DNA from: Brachionus koreanus
Taxonomy: Eukaryota; Rotifera; Eurotatoria; Ploima; Brachionidae
Length of the DNA: 64,000 nucleotides
Assembly (NCBI GenBank): GCA_016987375.1
Contig: PJRA01000508.1
Coordinates: forward strand, 1,480,247 to 1,544,246
Direction: 5' to 3'
The notes below the pieces were generated by a model. It ran no database searches and had not been told where the DNA came from. It was given only the letters and a program-made list of their open reading frames with translations. Below are positions 38,001 to 48,851 of the stretch, one piece after another. The translations under genes and the position numbers were made by a program. How positions within the stretch are numbered: position 1 is the stretch's first letter; every line of letters starts with the position of its first letter.

Positions 38001-38843
38001 CTTGGGATTTCATTTAAAACTACTGGCCAAAGCCTATCGGGCCATTGGTAAGCTACTCCGTTTGTGTATAAAGCACAAATTAAATGCACAAATTTTCCGT
38101 TTTCGGTCTCCTTCAAAAGACCACATTCTGTATTTGGACAAAGCTCACAATTTCTTTTGAAGCATTTGAGTCCAGTTTGATCAATGATATTTGGCTCGAA
38201 ATGATCGGCTATTAGGCATGAATTGCAAAACCAGGGCTCTGTAGAAGCTGTTGAACATGAACTTTGAAGCGATTCGTTATCGCATATTCCATAACAGCCT
38301 TCATGAGTATTAAAACCACAAGAATCACATGAAACTATTTCATCTGATGAGTCACTTTTTTCCAAAATTTATGTTTTTTTAAATGTAAAAATTTTTTTAA
38401 ATGTAAAAATAAATACTTTTCTTCGTTGAGACAAATACAGCAAATATTAAAATTTTTTATTTTAGGTAATTTCGGTTTTTCAATTAATTTTTGTTCTGAT
38501 ACTATATCATGTTCAGGCTCATGATTAACTTGAGATACCAAGTGAAGGCTTGATTAAATATAATTATTGTTTACCATACCTTTAGCTGCTTGTGTTTGAC
38601 TTCTTTCTGAACTACTTTCTTCATCATTAGTTTCCTCGCTTTCTGAATCTTGATCATCTGAATCGTCAGAACCCATTGAAACATCTTGCAAAAATTTAGA
38701 TATTTTTTACTATAAAATAAATTCTTTGATATAAAACCTTCTGCGCAGACAAAATCTTCGTCACTACTTGAATCGGAACCATCTTCACCGTTTAGCATTT
38801 TACTGGCAAAAATTGAAGTTAGACTTTTCTTTTGTGAATTCAT
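35023..38843 (-). CDS. phf14: PHF14, PHD-finger chromatin reader
   Basis: PHF14 is a nuclear multi-PHD protein that reads histone H3 tails. Minus-strand exons: 38843-38738, 38684-38580, 38528-38417, 38354-37844, 37784-37629, 37576-37339, 37286-37180, 36044-35770 and 35719-35023. All phases agree, giving 768 residues. The N-terminus is acidic and Ser-rich (SDDSDDQDSESEE). PHD1 starts at residue 100 (CCICLNEE), with VSCDSCGFNTHEGCYG and EPWFCNSC. An extended PHD follows, with CELCPNTECGLLKE, VHLICALYTNGV, GICIKCDAGMCKNYFHVTCA and DPFIGYCKLHNEP. The conserved TSDFIKYYF precedes a coiled coil (exons 7-8). A C-terminal PHD begins at residue 538 (CIVC) and contains CLDPPLSSVPKKTK. The remaining tail is basic and Ser-rich. 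Human PHF14 is longer and carries one more PHD after this point; no counterpart is seen here. Intron 7 holds a LINE fragment. Confidence 0.95.
36355..36460 (+). mobile_element. LINE RT fragment in a PHF14 intron
   Basis: The plus strand reads LHRVQRTARKCI and LRNMSYENRLKNLG, matching the block after the palm domain in the LINE at 7240-7340. It is short and antisense to PHF14, and stops follow immediately. Confidence 0.6.
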
Positions 38844-39183
38844 TATTGCGTGTCAATGTTGGTTTATAAAATGTATACAATTTTATTATTTTAAATAATC
38901 ATTAATGACCAACAAGTCAATTTCATGCGATATTAATTAATTTTCAATTCCAATCTAAAATGCTAAATTATTTTCTATCCTATAAGAGTAGAAAAATTAA
39001 ATTTTCGATTGCATATGATTTTATGTAATTAACCCAATATTAGACTAAAGCAAAATTAATGTCACACTAATGTTCGCTATATAGTCTAAGGATTGTTTTC
39101 CTGATTTACTTGTTGGTCATAGGTTTTACATCTAAATTTAACTATCAAATGTAAAATTAATAAAAAATTTTTGAATTTTTTAA

Positions 39184-39405
39184 CACTTAAACGCCCGAGG
39201 GGTTCTTAAGACCCCTTTTTTAAAAAAAATTGAAACTTGATTTTTACCACATATAAATAAAATTTTAATAAACAGTTTTTATTATCTGAAAATTTTGATT
39301 TTAATTTGTACATAATAACATGAATAAATTTTCAAATAAAATGTTTAATTTATCTTGATAATTTGATTTGAAATTTTAATGACAAATCAGGCGGGCTTTC
39401 TAGTG
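39184..39405. mobile_element. piggyBac-like MITE with TTAA flanks
   Basis: The 222-bp element is flanked by TTAA at 39180-39183 and 39406-39409. The left end is CACTTAAACGCCCG and the right end, reversed, is CACTAGAAAGCCCG, which agree at most positions. A near-palindrome, AGGGGTTCTTAAGACCCCT, sits just inside the left end. It has no coding capacity. TTAA duplication with CAC-starting termini is the piggyBac hallmark. Confidence 0.7.
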
Positions 39406-40078
39406 TTAATATCAATTCTGAATTAGGAATTTAAATTCTTAAAAAATCGAGCTAAAATTCAAAAATTTTTAACTGAATTTTTTTTTTTACTTAATCCAAA
39501 AAATATTTATATTTTAAAATTAATTTTTGAAAATTTTAATTATTTTGTGTCAAATTTTACAGATTTAAAAAGAATATATATATTTTTTTTTTTTTTAATT
39601 CAGTTTGTTTAGAGACTGAAAAAAAACTACTTTCAATTTTTTTGTTTTAATTTATTGTTTGTAAAAAATAAAATTTTCAGTTGAGATTTTAAGAAAAATT
39701 TCATTTCCGAACATGTTTTTTTGAACAAAAGCTATCTTTATATTCAAGATATTATTGCTTTGTTTAGAAAATTTTTTTCTCTAGCTAAATAAAATCGATT
39801 TATTAGTTTTTCTAACAAAATTTATGATAAATTTCTCAACAAAAAATTATTCTTTTTTTCCTAAATTCATTAGCAGACATAAATAAAATTTTGTCTGTGG
39901 CAACCAGGATAGTCGAGAATTAATTTATTTTAACATTATTTATGATTCTATTTTACATTAATAGTGGCACACTGAAGAAAATTTAATTCTTTAATTTCCT
40001 TTTACTTTTAAGCTGATATATATTTAGCATTTAATTTTAATTTTAGTAATAAATTATGCTTATTTACTGAAAAGAAAC

Positions 40079-40198
40079 ATGGATCCCAAATTGTTTGTTG
40101 AAATCATAATTTACATTCTAATGCAAATTTTAATTTTTTCTATTAATATAGTTTTAGTTGCTTTGAGGACTGTTGTCTTAACCAAGAAAAAAAATTGA
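40079..40198 (+). other. Small open frame with a hydrophobic helix
   Basis: An ATG-initiated 39-codon frame starts MDPKLFVEIIIYILMQ and continues with about 20 more mostly hydrophobic residues before a basic end (LTKKKN). It would encode a single-pass micropeptide. It sits 190 bases upstream of the VAMP coding exon on the same strand, so it could instead be a chance frame, a uORF, or 5' UTR. There is no family match. Confidence 0.2.
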
Positions 40199-40389
40199 AA
40201 TGCAAAATAATACACATTATATCTGAATCACTTATAACTCTAATTATCTGTTAAATAATTTCTGTGTTTTAAAATTTAGAAGTTTCCTAATTAGTTTTTT
40301 AAATTTGAATAAAATGTAAGATTTTGATTTAAATTTTAGCTCAAAAAACATTATCTAATCTGTTTGATATTACAAGGGCCGAACCAGGT

Positions 40390-41212
40390 ATGTCGAAAGC
40401 AGAAGCTAAAGCAGCAGCGGACAAGGCTGCCGCTGCCGCTGCTGCAGCCAGCTCGAATAAACGATTCCAGCAAACACAAGCCCAAGTGGATGAGGTCGTG
40501 GACATAATGAGAATGAATGTGGACAAAGTATTGGAAAGAGATCAGAAATTGTCTCAGTTGGACGATAGAGCTGACGCTCTCCAAATGGGAGCGAGTCAAT
40601 TTGAACAAAGCGCAGGAGCTTTGAAAAGAAAGTACTGGTGGAAAAATCTAAAAGTATTCAATTTTTTTTGCTAGTTTATTAAAACATGGATGATTTAATT
40701 TAAATAAAAGATGATGCTTATTTTGGGAGGCATTGTTGCTATTTTAGCTATTGTAGTCATTAGTAAGTAGACAAAATAGCAAAATTTTAATTTCCATAAG
40801 ATAGTTTTAAATTAAAAATAATTTGTAATCATCCATTTTAGAATATTTAAAAGTACTTTAAAGTAGTTAAAATTTTAATTTTTGTTAGATGTGGATCATT
40901 TTAATAGTAACAATTTTAATATTGATTACTATTGTAGTAGGTGAATAGAATCAAATTTTTTTTAATTTTACTTGATATATTTACTAATAATCACTATTTT
41001 AAAATTGAAAAAATTTTACTCTTTTTGAACACTAACTATACTTATGGAAATTTTTGCTTATTAATCTTAAAAATAAAAATAACAATTATTTTTTAGTATG
41101 GATAGTAAATTCGGTCAAAGAAAAAGAGTCATATGCTCCGCAACAACCACCTCCGGCTGTACCACCACAGGAGCAAACGAAAATATTAGCCACTTTAAGT
41201 GGAAATAATTAA
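40390..41212 (+). CDS. Synaptobrevin/VAMP, vesicle R-SNARE with alternative membrane anchors
   Basis: VAMP on vesicles pairs with syntaxin and SNAP-25 to drive membrane fusion. Coding exons: 40390-40653, then either 40711-40762 or 40889-40940, then 41097-41212. Each choice gives 143 residues. An Ala-rich N-terminus leads into an R-SNARE motif from about residue 25 ([19 protein letters not shown]), with the zero-layer Arg at residue 50 and [19 protein letters not shown]. It ends with the juxtamembrane [10 protein letters not shown]. The SNARE is nearly identical to neuronal VAMP1/2/n-syb. Both middle exons are 52 nt, start at phase 0, end at phase 1 and encode a different hydrophobic anchor. 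The shared last exon encodes a Pro/Gln-rich tail of about 36 residues (AAs [16 protein letters not shown] onward), like invertebrate n-syb. The start Met follows an exon whose upstream in-frame codons are also open, so an earlier start is possible. Confidence 0.95.
40711..40762 (+). other. VAMP alternative transmembrane exon a
   Basis: Acceptor AAATAAAAG, donor GTAAGT. It encodes [17 protein letters not shown] plus one base. With the last exon the junction codon is ATA (Ile). Confidence 0.85.
40889..40940 (+). other. VAMP alternative transmembrane exon b
   Basis: Acceptor TTTTGTTAG, donor GTGAAT. It encodes [17 protein letters not shown] plus one base. With the last exon the junction codon is GTA (Val). 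Its length and phase equal exon a, so the two can substitute for one another. Confidence 0.8.
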
Positions 41213-43099
41213 AATGATTGATCAAGAAAAGATCAAATATTTTTCCAATTTTATGTATTTTTCTTCATAAATTAATGACAATACTTTTTATTAGTTTTTT
41301 GTTTAAAATAGTATTTTTTTCTTTGGTTCATCAAACTAATGAGAATAATAAACCAAACTCAGAAAAAAGTGAATTTTGATGTATCATGAATCCCATAAAG
41401 ATCACCTATTTTGTTGTTCGTTATTTTTTTTTCTTATATTCGATGATCAGAATTTTATTTATATTTTGGGATTTTTTGTTTTCATTTTTGAGACATTAAT
41501 TTAATCGAACCCTTATGGTGGTTTAATCCATAAATCGAATAATATTCTCTTGTATTCCTGATGTTCTTAACTTTCATTTATATTGTATTTGATCAGAATT
41601 AATAATTTATTTCTGAAGTGAAAAAATAAAAGATATTAATAAATGTATTTAGAGCATTAGAACAATTTTTAATTTAATTCAAAGATCGATTTATATATTT
41701 ATATATTTTTTTTTAAATATAAAATAAATTTTTTTAAATTTGAAGTTAACTTTTCTCAAAAATTTATAAACAAATTTTTTTTTCTACAAATAAAATATTT
41801 CACAAACTATTCTTTCAGTAACTTAATGATGAAATGTCCAAATAGTTTTCTGTATTTTTTTAAAAATTATATTAAAATCAATAAATTAATTATTTTAATT
41901 GTAAATTATTTTATTATTATTATTATTGTTAAAAAAAATTATAAATAATGAAATTTGTTATAATGAAGTAGAAGTTGGATTTAATACACGCTCGCTTGAG
42001 AAATTGAAAATAATACATCTTAAATTTGATTTATCTCTCTTAAATTAAACTTAATTACATTTTTATCAATAAAATTTAAAAAAATTTAATCAAGATTAAA
42101 TAAGTTCACTTTAGCTTAATTAATTTTTTACTGTCAGTAAGATTATCAATTATTTGATAATTTTATTTAGAATATTTTTCTAATTTGTGTTTTTAAAGTA
42201 GCAATAAAGCTTTCAAAAATTATTTTATATTTTAGTTTAAAAAATAAATAAAAACCATGAAAATAAATATGTTTTATAACTAAATATATCTATTAGTGAA
42301 TAAATACCCTCTTATGATACAAATTTTAAAGGGTTATAGCACACAAGAAATGCCTAATATCTGTAGTTTTTTTTTAGAAAAAAATTTTTCATTTTCAAGG
42401 GGATTTTTTGAATAAAAATGCCAAAATACTCAATCATTCTTGAAACAAACGATTTAATGTAGACTAATTTAAAAAAAAATTGGGTATTAGATTTTAGTTA
42501 ATTTTTTTTTGTTAGAAACTAGAACCCAAAGTTATTTCACCTGATAGAAGCTTATTTATTAAAACCAGTTAAGCGACTAAAAAAAAGATTAATCGATGAT
42601 AATAAACAATAAATTGATTTTTAAAAAATTACATTAAAATAATCATATGCTATAGTTTTGGTTTTAAAAGGTTTAAAAAATTTATCAATGATGACTCAAT
42701 CTAAGCATAATCAGTTTTGTTTCAAAAATTCACTATTACTAATCTAAATACACAGTTAATATTATAAATCAACTAAGTAGGTAATTGATAAATTTATAAA
42801 AATCATTTTATTTAAAAATAGATTGTTTTATATTATTATTATTATTATATTTTATTTATTTGAGGGAAACCCTCAGACTTCTCAGAATGGAAAAAAGTCC
42901 TTCTTTTTAGCCTTCTTTATAAATCTATTTCCATGTACAAGGAAATCAATAATTTAAAAATATTAGTAGGAGTAGTGATAAAATGAACTGCGATATGCTA
43001 AAGAACTAGCACACAGAACGCGTCAACTTAAGATGACGCTCTATAGCATTCTTCCATTGACCGTCCAATTTGTTTTAAAATTTATTAACGTTTCCGAAT
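41213..43099. other. Downstream of VAMP, no gene seen
   Basis: VAMP 3' UTR followed by AT-rich DNA with ATT microsatellites at about 41913-41935 and 42833-42852. No exon is recognised. Confidence 0.45.
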
Positions 43100-43930
43100 A
43101 GATAATTTCACCTTGTAGATATATTTGAGTATTAACGCTTCATTAATAATTAAAAACTTTAATTATATGCCTTGTTTAATCCCAAAATTGCGACTATGGT
43201 GCGTCGCATTTTTAATAATTTTTTTTTTAAATGATCGAGGTCTATATCTCGGTCTATATCTTCGACTTTTAATATACGTCTTTTTAAGCAAGAAAGCTTT
43301 TTGCGTTGTTCCAGCAATAGAATATTGAAATCATGGCGTTTTCCTCCTATGGTTTACTTTTGAGCTCATGGTCCATTTTTGTCACACGATGCTACACCTT
43401 CTCCAGACATAACTTATACTTAACTGTGTATGGTAATCAAACTGTGACTGCGTATTCTAGATAAGGTAGTATATCCAGTGTACTAGTTGCCTTCACCACC
43501 GCTTTGTCCGCATGGTTTATACGTTTGAAATGGTTCAATATGATGTCACCTCAATAGATTTCTTTCACAGACAATGTTTTCGATAAGAAGGCGATTCTGA
43601 GAATCATAGTCTTTAATCGTACATATTGACTTCAGATTTTGTGCATTTTCTTATATTGAGCCGTATTAACCAAGTGTCAGTCCATCTTTGTGTCATCTAC
43701 ATAGATCTTAGCTGTGCTTTCAATCGTGTCTAGCAAATCGCTTATATATGCTATAAACAAGGGTGGATCTAAGATCGACCCTTGAGACAAACTATCTTTT
43801 TCCTTCAATTCAAGCTGATCTGTATGCGCTCATTACTACTCGTTTTTCTTCTGTTTAACAAAAAGTAAATCGTTTGTGGGTTACTTTTTCAAAGGCTTTG
43901 GGTGAAGTATAGGAAGAGCATATTGACTGT
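43100..43930 (-). mobile_element. LINE reverse transcriptase fossil
   Basis: Reading right to left on the minus strand: KAFEKVTHKR (RT motif A region, normally KAFDKVPH), then SQGSILDPPLF (from QGSILGPLLF) and YISDLLDTIESTAKIYVDDTKMD, the catalytic box with YVDD in place of YADD. FKRINHADKAVVKATSTL and YLEYAVTV follow. Stops break the frame. This copy keeps the palm domain that the fossils at 6.7 kb lack, and its base composition is less AT-rich, suggesting a younger or different family. Confidence 0.8.
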
Positions 43931-46900
43931 TAAAATCGAACCTTACCAAGTGGTTGGTTGTGCACCAAATTACATGTTTCGCTCAAAGTAGTTCCTTTAT
44001 TATGTTAATTTAAAACTTTTTTAAATCATTACCTTTTATCAAGTATCAATATTAACCTTTAATGAAGTTCATTTATTGTTATGATGTTTTAATTTTGTTT
44101 AAGAACTTATATTTGAATTTACACAATAATAAATAAGAAATAATTAATTATCCTTCAAGAAGGTATTCAGTTTTTTTTAGAGATGATTAAGAGATACGTT
44201 AAAATTTAATCAATGCTTGATCATGCATCTTTTCCATGTTTATATGAATAATTTTTATTTTTCTAAGCTTTAAAATTGTCAAAACTCATCAAATTGTCAG
44301 AAGTTGATTACAGTCATCCATTTAAACACTTTGAATGTTTCTTAATAGTGATTCTTTAACATTCAATAATATTAAATATTTTATTACTAAAAAATATATT
44401 ATCAAATATTTTCAATAATAAATAAAAAATTGTTTTTATTTTATTTATTTCAAGTTAAAAAGCCGGAAAATCACTCGTTCATTTTAATTTTTTAAAAAAA
44501 TCAATTCGACTTAATTTTTAATAAAAATTGTTTCAAAATTCAAAAATTGAATTTAACACAAATAATAAAAACATTCCTTAATTTTGTTCTATTGTGTTTG
44601 AGCACACTCTTCTCTTTGGAAGAATAAGGAATTGCTTTTTATATTGCAATATAGATTTATTGAAAAAACAAAAAAAAATAAACAATTTATAAAATACAGT
44701 TCGTCAGAAATTTTTGCTAATTTTAAGCTAGTTAAACTTCTTAAGATTTATTACTATCATCGTTTGCTTTTGAAATTTAGTTAAAACATTTCTCGAAGCT
44801 TTGAGAACATACATTTAGAATTATTTGATTTTCGTTTTATTTCTTTAGAAGAAAATTTTAATCTATCCGAGTTTGAAAAACGAAACTCTCTTGAATGTTT
44901 AATAATAACTTAATTTTAAAGAATAAGCAACATTTATTTGAAAAATTTAATTAATAAAATAACTAATCATACAACTTGTTAGTTTATAGAATTCACTAAA
45001 ATTACTACTATTCTAAAAAGGATATGATGTTTAAGAACAATAAGCATTAAATAAATTACAAGCAAGTTTATTAATTAAAATTATAAATTTTGATCACAAC
45101 TTGAATTTAAAATTTTTCCAATAAAACAAAAGATAAGTAATTAGAGAAAACAGGAATTTACTAGAAAGAAATACATTATTTTTTTTATTTTAAATTTGAA
45201 ATGACATTTTAAATTGATATTTTTTGAAATCGTGACTGTTTTGTTTTAGTTCTAATAAGAAAAGAAATTCTAAAAAAAAGCCTCTTTAGAAGTAAATAAA
45301 GACCGGTTTTTAATATGAATGTATATTCGGGAAATCATTCAAAATTGAAAAATTAAATTGTTTTTTTGGATAGGGGATTTTTTTATTAAATACAAAGAAT
45401 GTAATTGAGATATAAACGTTTTATTGAATAAGAATTATTGATTGGAAAAATTAATCCAACTGTATAATAACTTTATTTATCTTATTTATTTTTTTTATGC
45501 TTTTATTCAATCGCTAGGCTGATAAGAAGGACTGTGATTCATTCTGAGCTGTCTGGGGTATTACCTAAAACTATTTAAAACTAAAAAAATTTTAAATCTT
45601 TGTATCTTTTGAATAGATTTTTCAAATGAATCTTTTTTAAATTTATGTAGATTTTAAAATTTTCTTTCAAAAATGATATAACTTAATAAAATTATTATAG
45701 TTTTTTTATAATATATTTTTGAATTAAAAAAAACATGAAAAAATGCTTGGTGCTTCTAGTGTTAAATAAATAAAAAAAATAAAGACAATAATTATTACAA
45801 AAAGGTGTGGAATAAAAGTTGACTAATATGTCGCAAGTCGTAATTGTATAGTTTTTTTTTCAAAATCATCAACTTACTTTTTAATAGACAATAAAAAGTC
45901 TCATTTTTGTCTAAGCAAAAATTACCTAAATTAACAAATATTAGTAAGGCTTTCTTTTCTGATTTTGAATTAAATTAATCTCTAAATATTCATTCGGTAA
46001 AAAAGGGAAGTAGAAATCCTTTAATTTTGATATCTTTGATTTAATAATTAGATTTTTAAAATTGAATTCAAAAACGCGAATTTATTCAAACATTGCTAAA
46101 TTTTTATTAAGCTTTTGTAATTTTTTTAAAGACATTATTCAAAAACATTTAGTTGATGATAAATTATGATGATAGCACTAATTTTTTTAAAATTTAACAA
46201 GCAATTTAAAAATAAAATTCAGTAATAAATAAAATTATATTATTTATAATCCCTCGGTCTCTAAATAATTATTTTTTTATTACTATTATGTCAGAAAATT
46301 ACACAAAATTTTAGTGAGTTTTTTTCAATTGAATTGATTAGTTTTAAATTATTATTAATCACAATATTTATAAAAACCTATTTTTTGGACAAAAATTTAT
46401 CGTTTAATTTCAACGATTTCTAATTTTTATTTTACTTAACGAAACTTGCAAAAAATGTCCTCTTAAATATTTATAAAATAAATATGATATGATAAATTTT
46501 TTTTTAAATAAATAGTTTTGGGCTGTAATTTTTTTTTGATATTAAATTGTTTAAATCATTGTTTCTACTTATGAACACTTAAGTATGCTCAAATCGATAA
46601 ATAACAAAAATTAAAAATTCTGTGAGAAAAACGATAAATTCAACGTGTTAAAATAATGTTTTCTAATAAAAAAAAGCATTAAGTTGTGATCAGATATTAA
46701 AAAATTTGGTAAAATAATCACAAGCAATTTTTAGCCAAGTGAATTTTGAAAAAAAATGCACACTTAATTGAAATATAATCTAATTGAGTTAAAATAAATT
46801 TCATTTTTGTCTTTTATAGCACGTTTAAATTTTAACAATGATGAATTTAGTGTATAGAAAAGGAAAAAATAAATTTATTCTAGCAGTTTTTTTTGTAGAG

Positions 46901-48224
46901 CTTTTGATGGTCATTCATAAATTAAAAATCTCAGGTCACTAGATTTTAATTTTCAGGTCAGTTTTCAGTTTTATGACCTATCCTCTGTCAACATTTACAA
47001 AACTGGTTATAAATTATTTTTTTAAATTATTTTCAGCTAATTTGAAATCTTGTTTAATTATATAACTTGGTTCGAGTGTCGGTTTTTTGTGCTTTTTTAT
47101 TTTTACCTTTAAAACAAGACATATTTTTATCTTGTTCTTTTCCTATACACTATTTATTTCCATTAGTAACATTAAATAATGAAAAATTTAATAATCAGAA
47201 ATTTTTCTTACATTTCATTTTAGTATTCTGAAATTACTCAAATAAGAAATCATATCATTTTATTTTATCTATAATTAGGTTAATAATATACGATTTTGTT
47301 ATTATTTATTCAGCATAGAAAATTTAAAATATTTTAATATAAATTAGGCCAAGGTGCATCAAGATTTTTTTTTCTATTACTCTATTGAACTAATTAATAT
47401 TGTTCAATTAGAATGTCACTTAAAAAACGACTGTCCTTAAGTATATCAACTTATGTTTGTTTAAGTGAGCAAACAGTTTTTATGCCAAATTTTTTGACAA
47501 GCAAATATTTGCGCTTGGAAATAAGCGCGTTTTAGCCTTGACTCATAATTTAATATATACCTCTTTTTTTCATTTAAATTAAAGCGCAGTATACTTTATT
47601 CGAATTTATTTGATATATTAAGCTTTTAATTAGATTTAAACGACTTTATTCGAAAAGTTGTTATGCAATAATTTTCGATAGAGATTAGACATAATTTTCA
47701 AAGTGCAATGTAACCCTATTCAAGTATTTATTTTACAAGAAGAAACTTTTTTTATTTGAATTCTTTCATACTTTACTAAAATTTACTAAAAGAAATTAGA
47801 CATCTTTCACATATTTTGTTATTTTCTTGTAAAAGTAATAGGGCAACTTTAGTTTCGGCAGTTTCAAAATGAATGGAATTTTATCATGAAATTTAAAGAC
47901 TGGCTTAAAGAATAAACGAGCCTGATCTAGTTTATGGAGCATAAAAATTTAAAACGCTTCAACGAGCGTGCTCCCTGATATTGTCCTTAAATGGATTAGA
48001 ACATTATTGTTATTTATTTTGAAATTTGGCTGACTCGAAGCATTTAAATAAATATCTTTGAACATAAATCAAATTTAATCTAATTCAATAAATAACTTAA
48101 AGAAAGTAAGTTTTTGTTTTTTAAGTAAACAAAAATTTTATATCGATTTTCTATCACTCAGGATATTTGTTTGTAATAGGGAAAAATAGCCTAAAAATAA
48201 GCTAATATATGTGCCAAATAATAA
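43931..48224. other. Gene desert
   Basis: Over 4 kb of AT-rich DNA. Apart from the MITE at 45550-45761 I see no exon-like frame, RNA gene or ordered repeat. Confidence 0.45.
45550..45761. mobile_element. Copy of the CTAGAAGCACC MITE
   Basis: The right end is GCTTGGTGCTTCTAGTG directly followed by TTAA (45762-45765). The interior matches 18244-18455, including a shared ATCTTTTGAA.AG block and a following ATTTATGTAGATTT-like block. The left terminus has decayed. Confidence 0.6.
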
Positions 48225-48460
48225 AAGATACGAAATGTCAAAGCTGACAAATTTTGTAGCCAAATATGAAGAAGAAGATTAGGCGTTTAATTATGTAATA
48301 TGCTAGAAATAAGAAGATAAATTTGCCGCTAGGAAGTTTTATGCACTTATCTTACTCAATAGGCCGAATTAATCCAAATTAAATGGGTCTAGATTAAAAA
48401 CGCCGTCAAGCTATCTTCTGACTGAGATAAAAATAGTAGCACTTTGATCATAGAAATTAT
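48225..48460 (+). pseudogene. Degraded coding remnant of unknown origin
   Basis: One plus-strand frame has long coding-like stretches between stops: YEMSKLTNFVAKYEEED, then KFAARKFYALILLNRPN and LNGSRLKTPSSYLLTEI. The residue mix is protein-like, but several TAG/TAA codons interrupt it. It is probably a mobile-element gene remnant; I do not recognise the family. Confidence 0.3.
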
Positions 48461-48851
48461 TCATGTAGGGAAAATAGTTCTAGCAGTTGGGGTATTTTTA
48501 AAACAAAGCGTGAACAAAAAATGCTAGATTTTTTTCAGCTTAACACTCTCTTAAACCAAAGTAATAAAGTAACAAAATTAGAAATTTGAAATATTTTTTT
48601 TTTAAATTACGTAAGCGCATATATCATAGACCTTTTTTATCTAAATATGAACAGCGCACAAATAGAGACAGCTAAATGCAATTTTTTAAATTTTTAAAAT
48701 AAAATTAAAACTAAGTTTCATCATTTATTTGAATCATGCTTTTTTCAAAGGTGATGTTTTTCAGTTTTTTTTTTTAATATTTACTCTAATTTTATCAAGT
48801 TTAGATTTAAATCGTTTGTATTTATTTTTTTAATCTTGTTGCTTGGGTCTT

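Larger units (their letters stand above)
38844..40389. other. Spacer between PHF14 and VAMP
   Basis: The two genes diverge, so both promoters lie here. It contains the TTAA-flanked element at 39184-39405 and a 39-codon frame at 40079-40198 (both listed). The bases just before 40390 (about 40339-40389) follow a TTTTAG acceptor and are probably 5' UTR of the VAMP coding exon. Confidence 0.5.

Noticed and set aside
38580..38684. Alternative frame of PHF14 exon 2 encoding MFQWVLTIQMIK
   Set aside because: Phase across both junctions demands the other frame, which gives the acidic Ser-rich stretch typical of PHF14.
39194..39219. GGGGTTCTTAAGACCCC followed by T run as a bacterial-type terminator
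   Set aside because: The context is eukaryotic and the palindrome lies inside a TTAA-flanked MITE; a terminator reading has no support.
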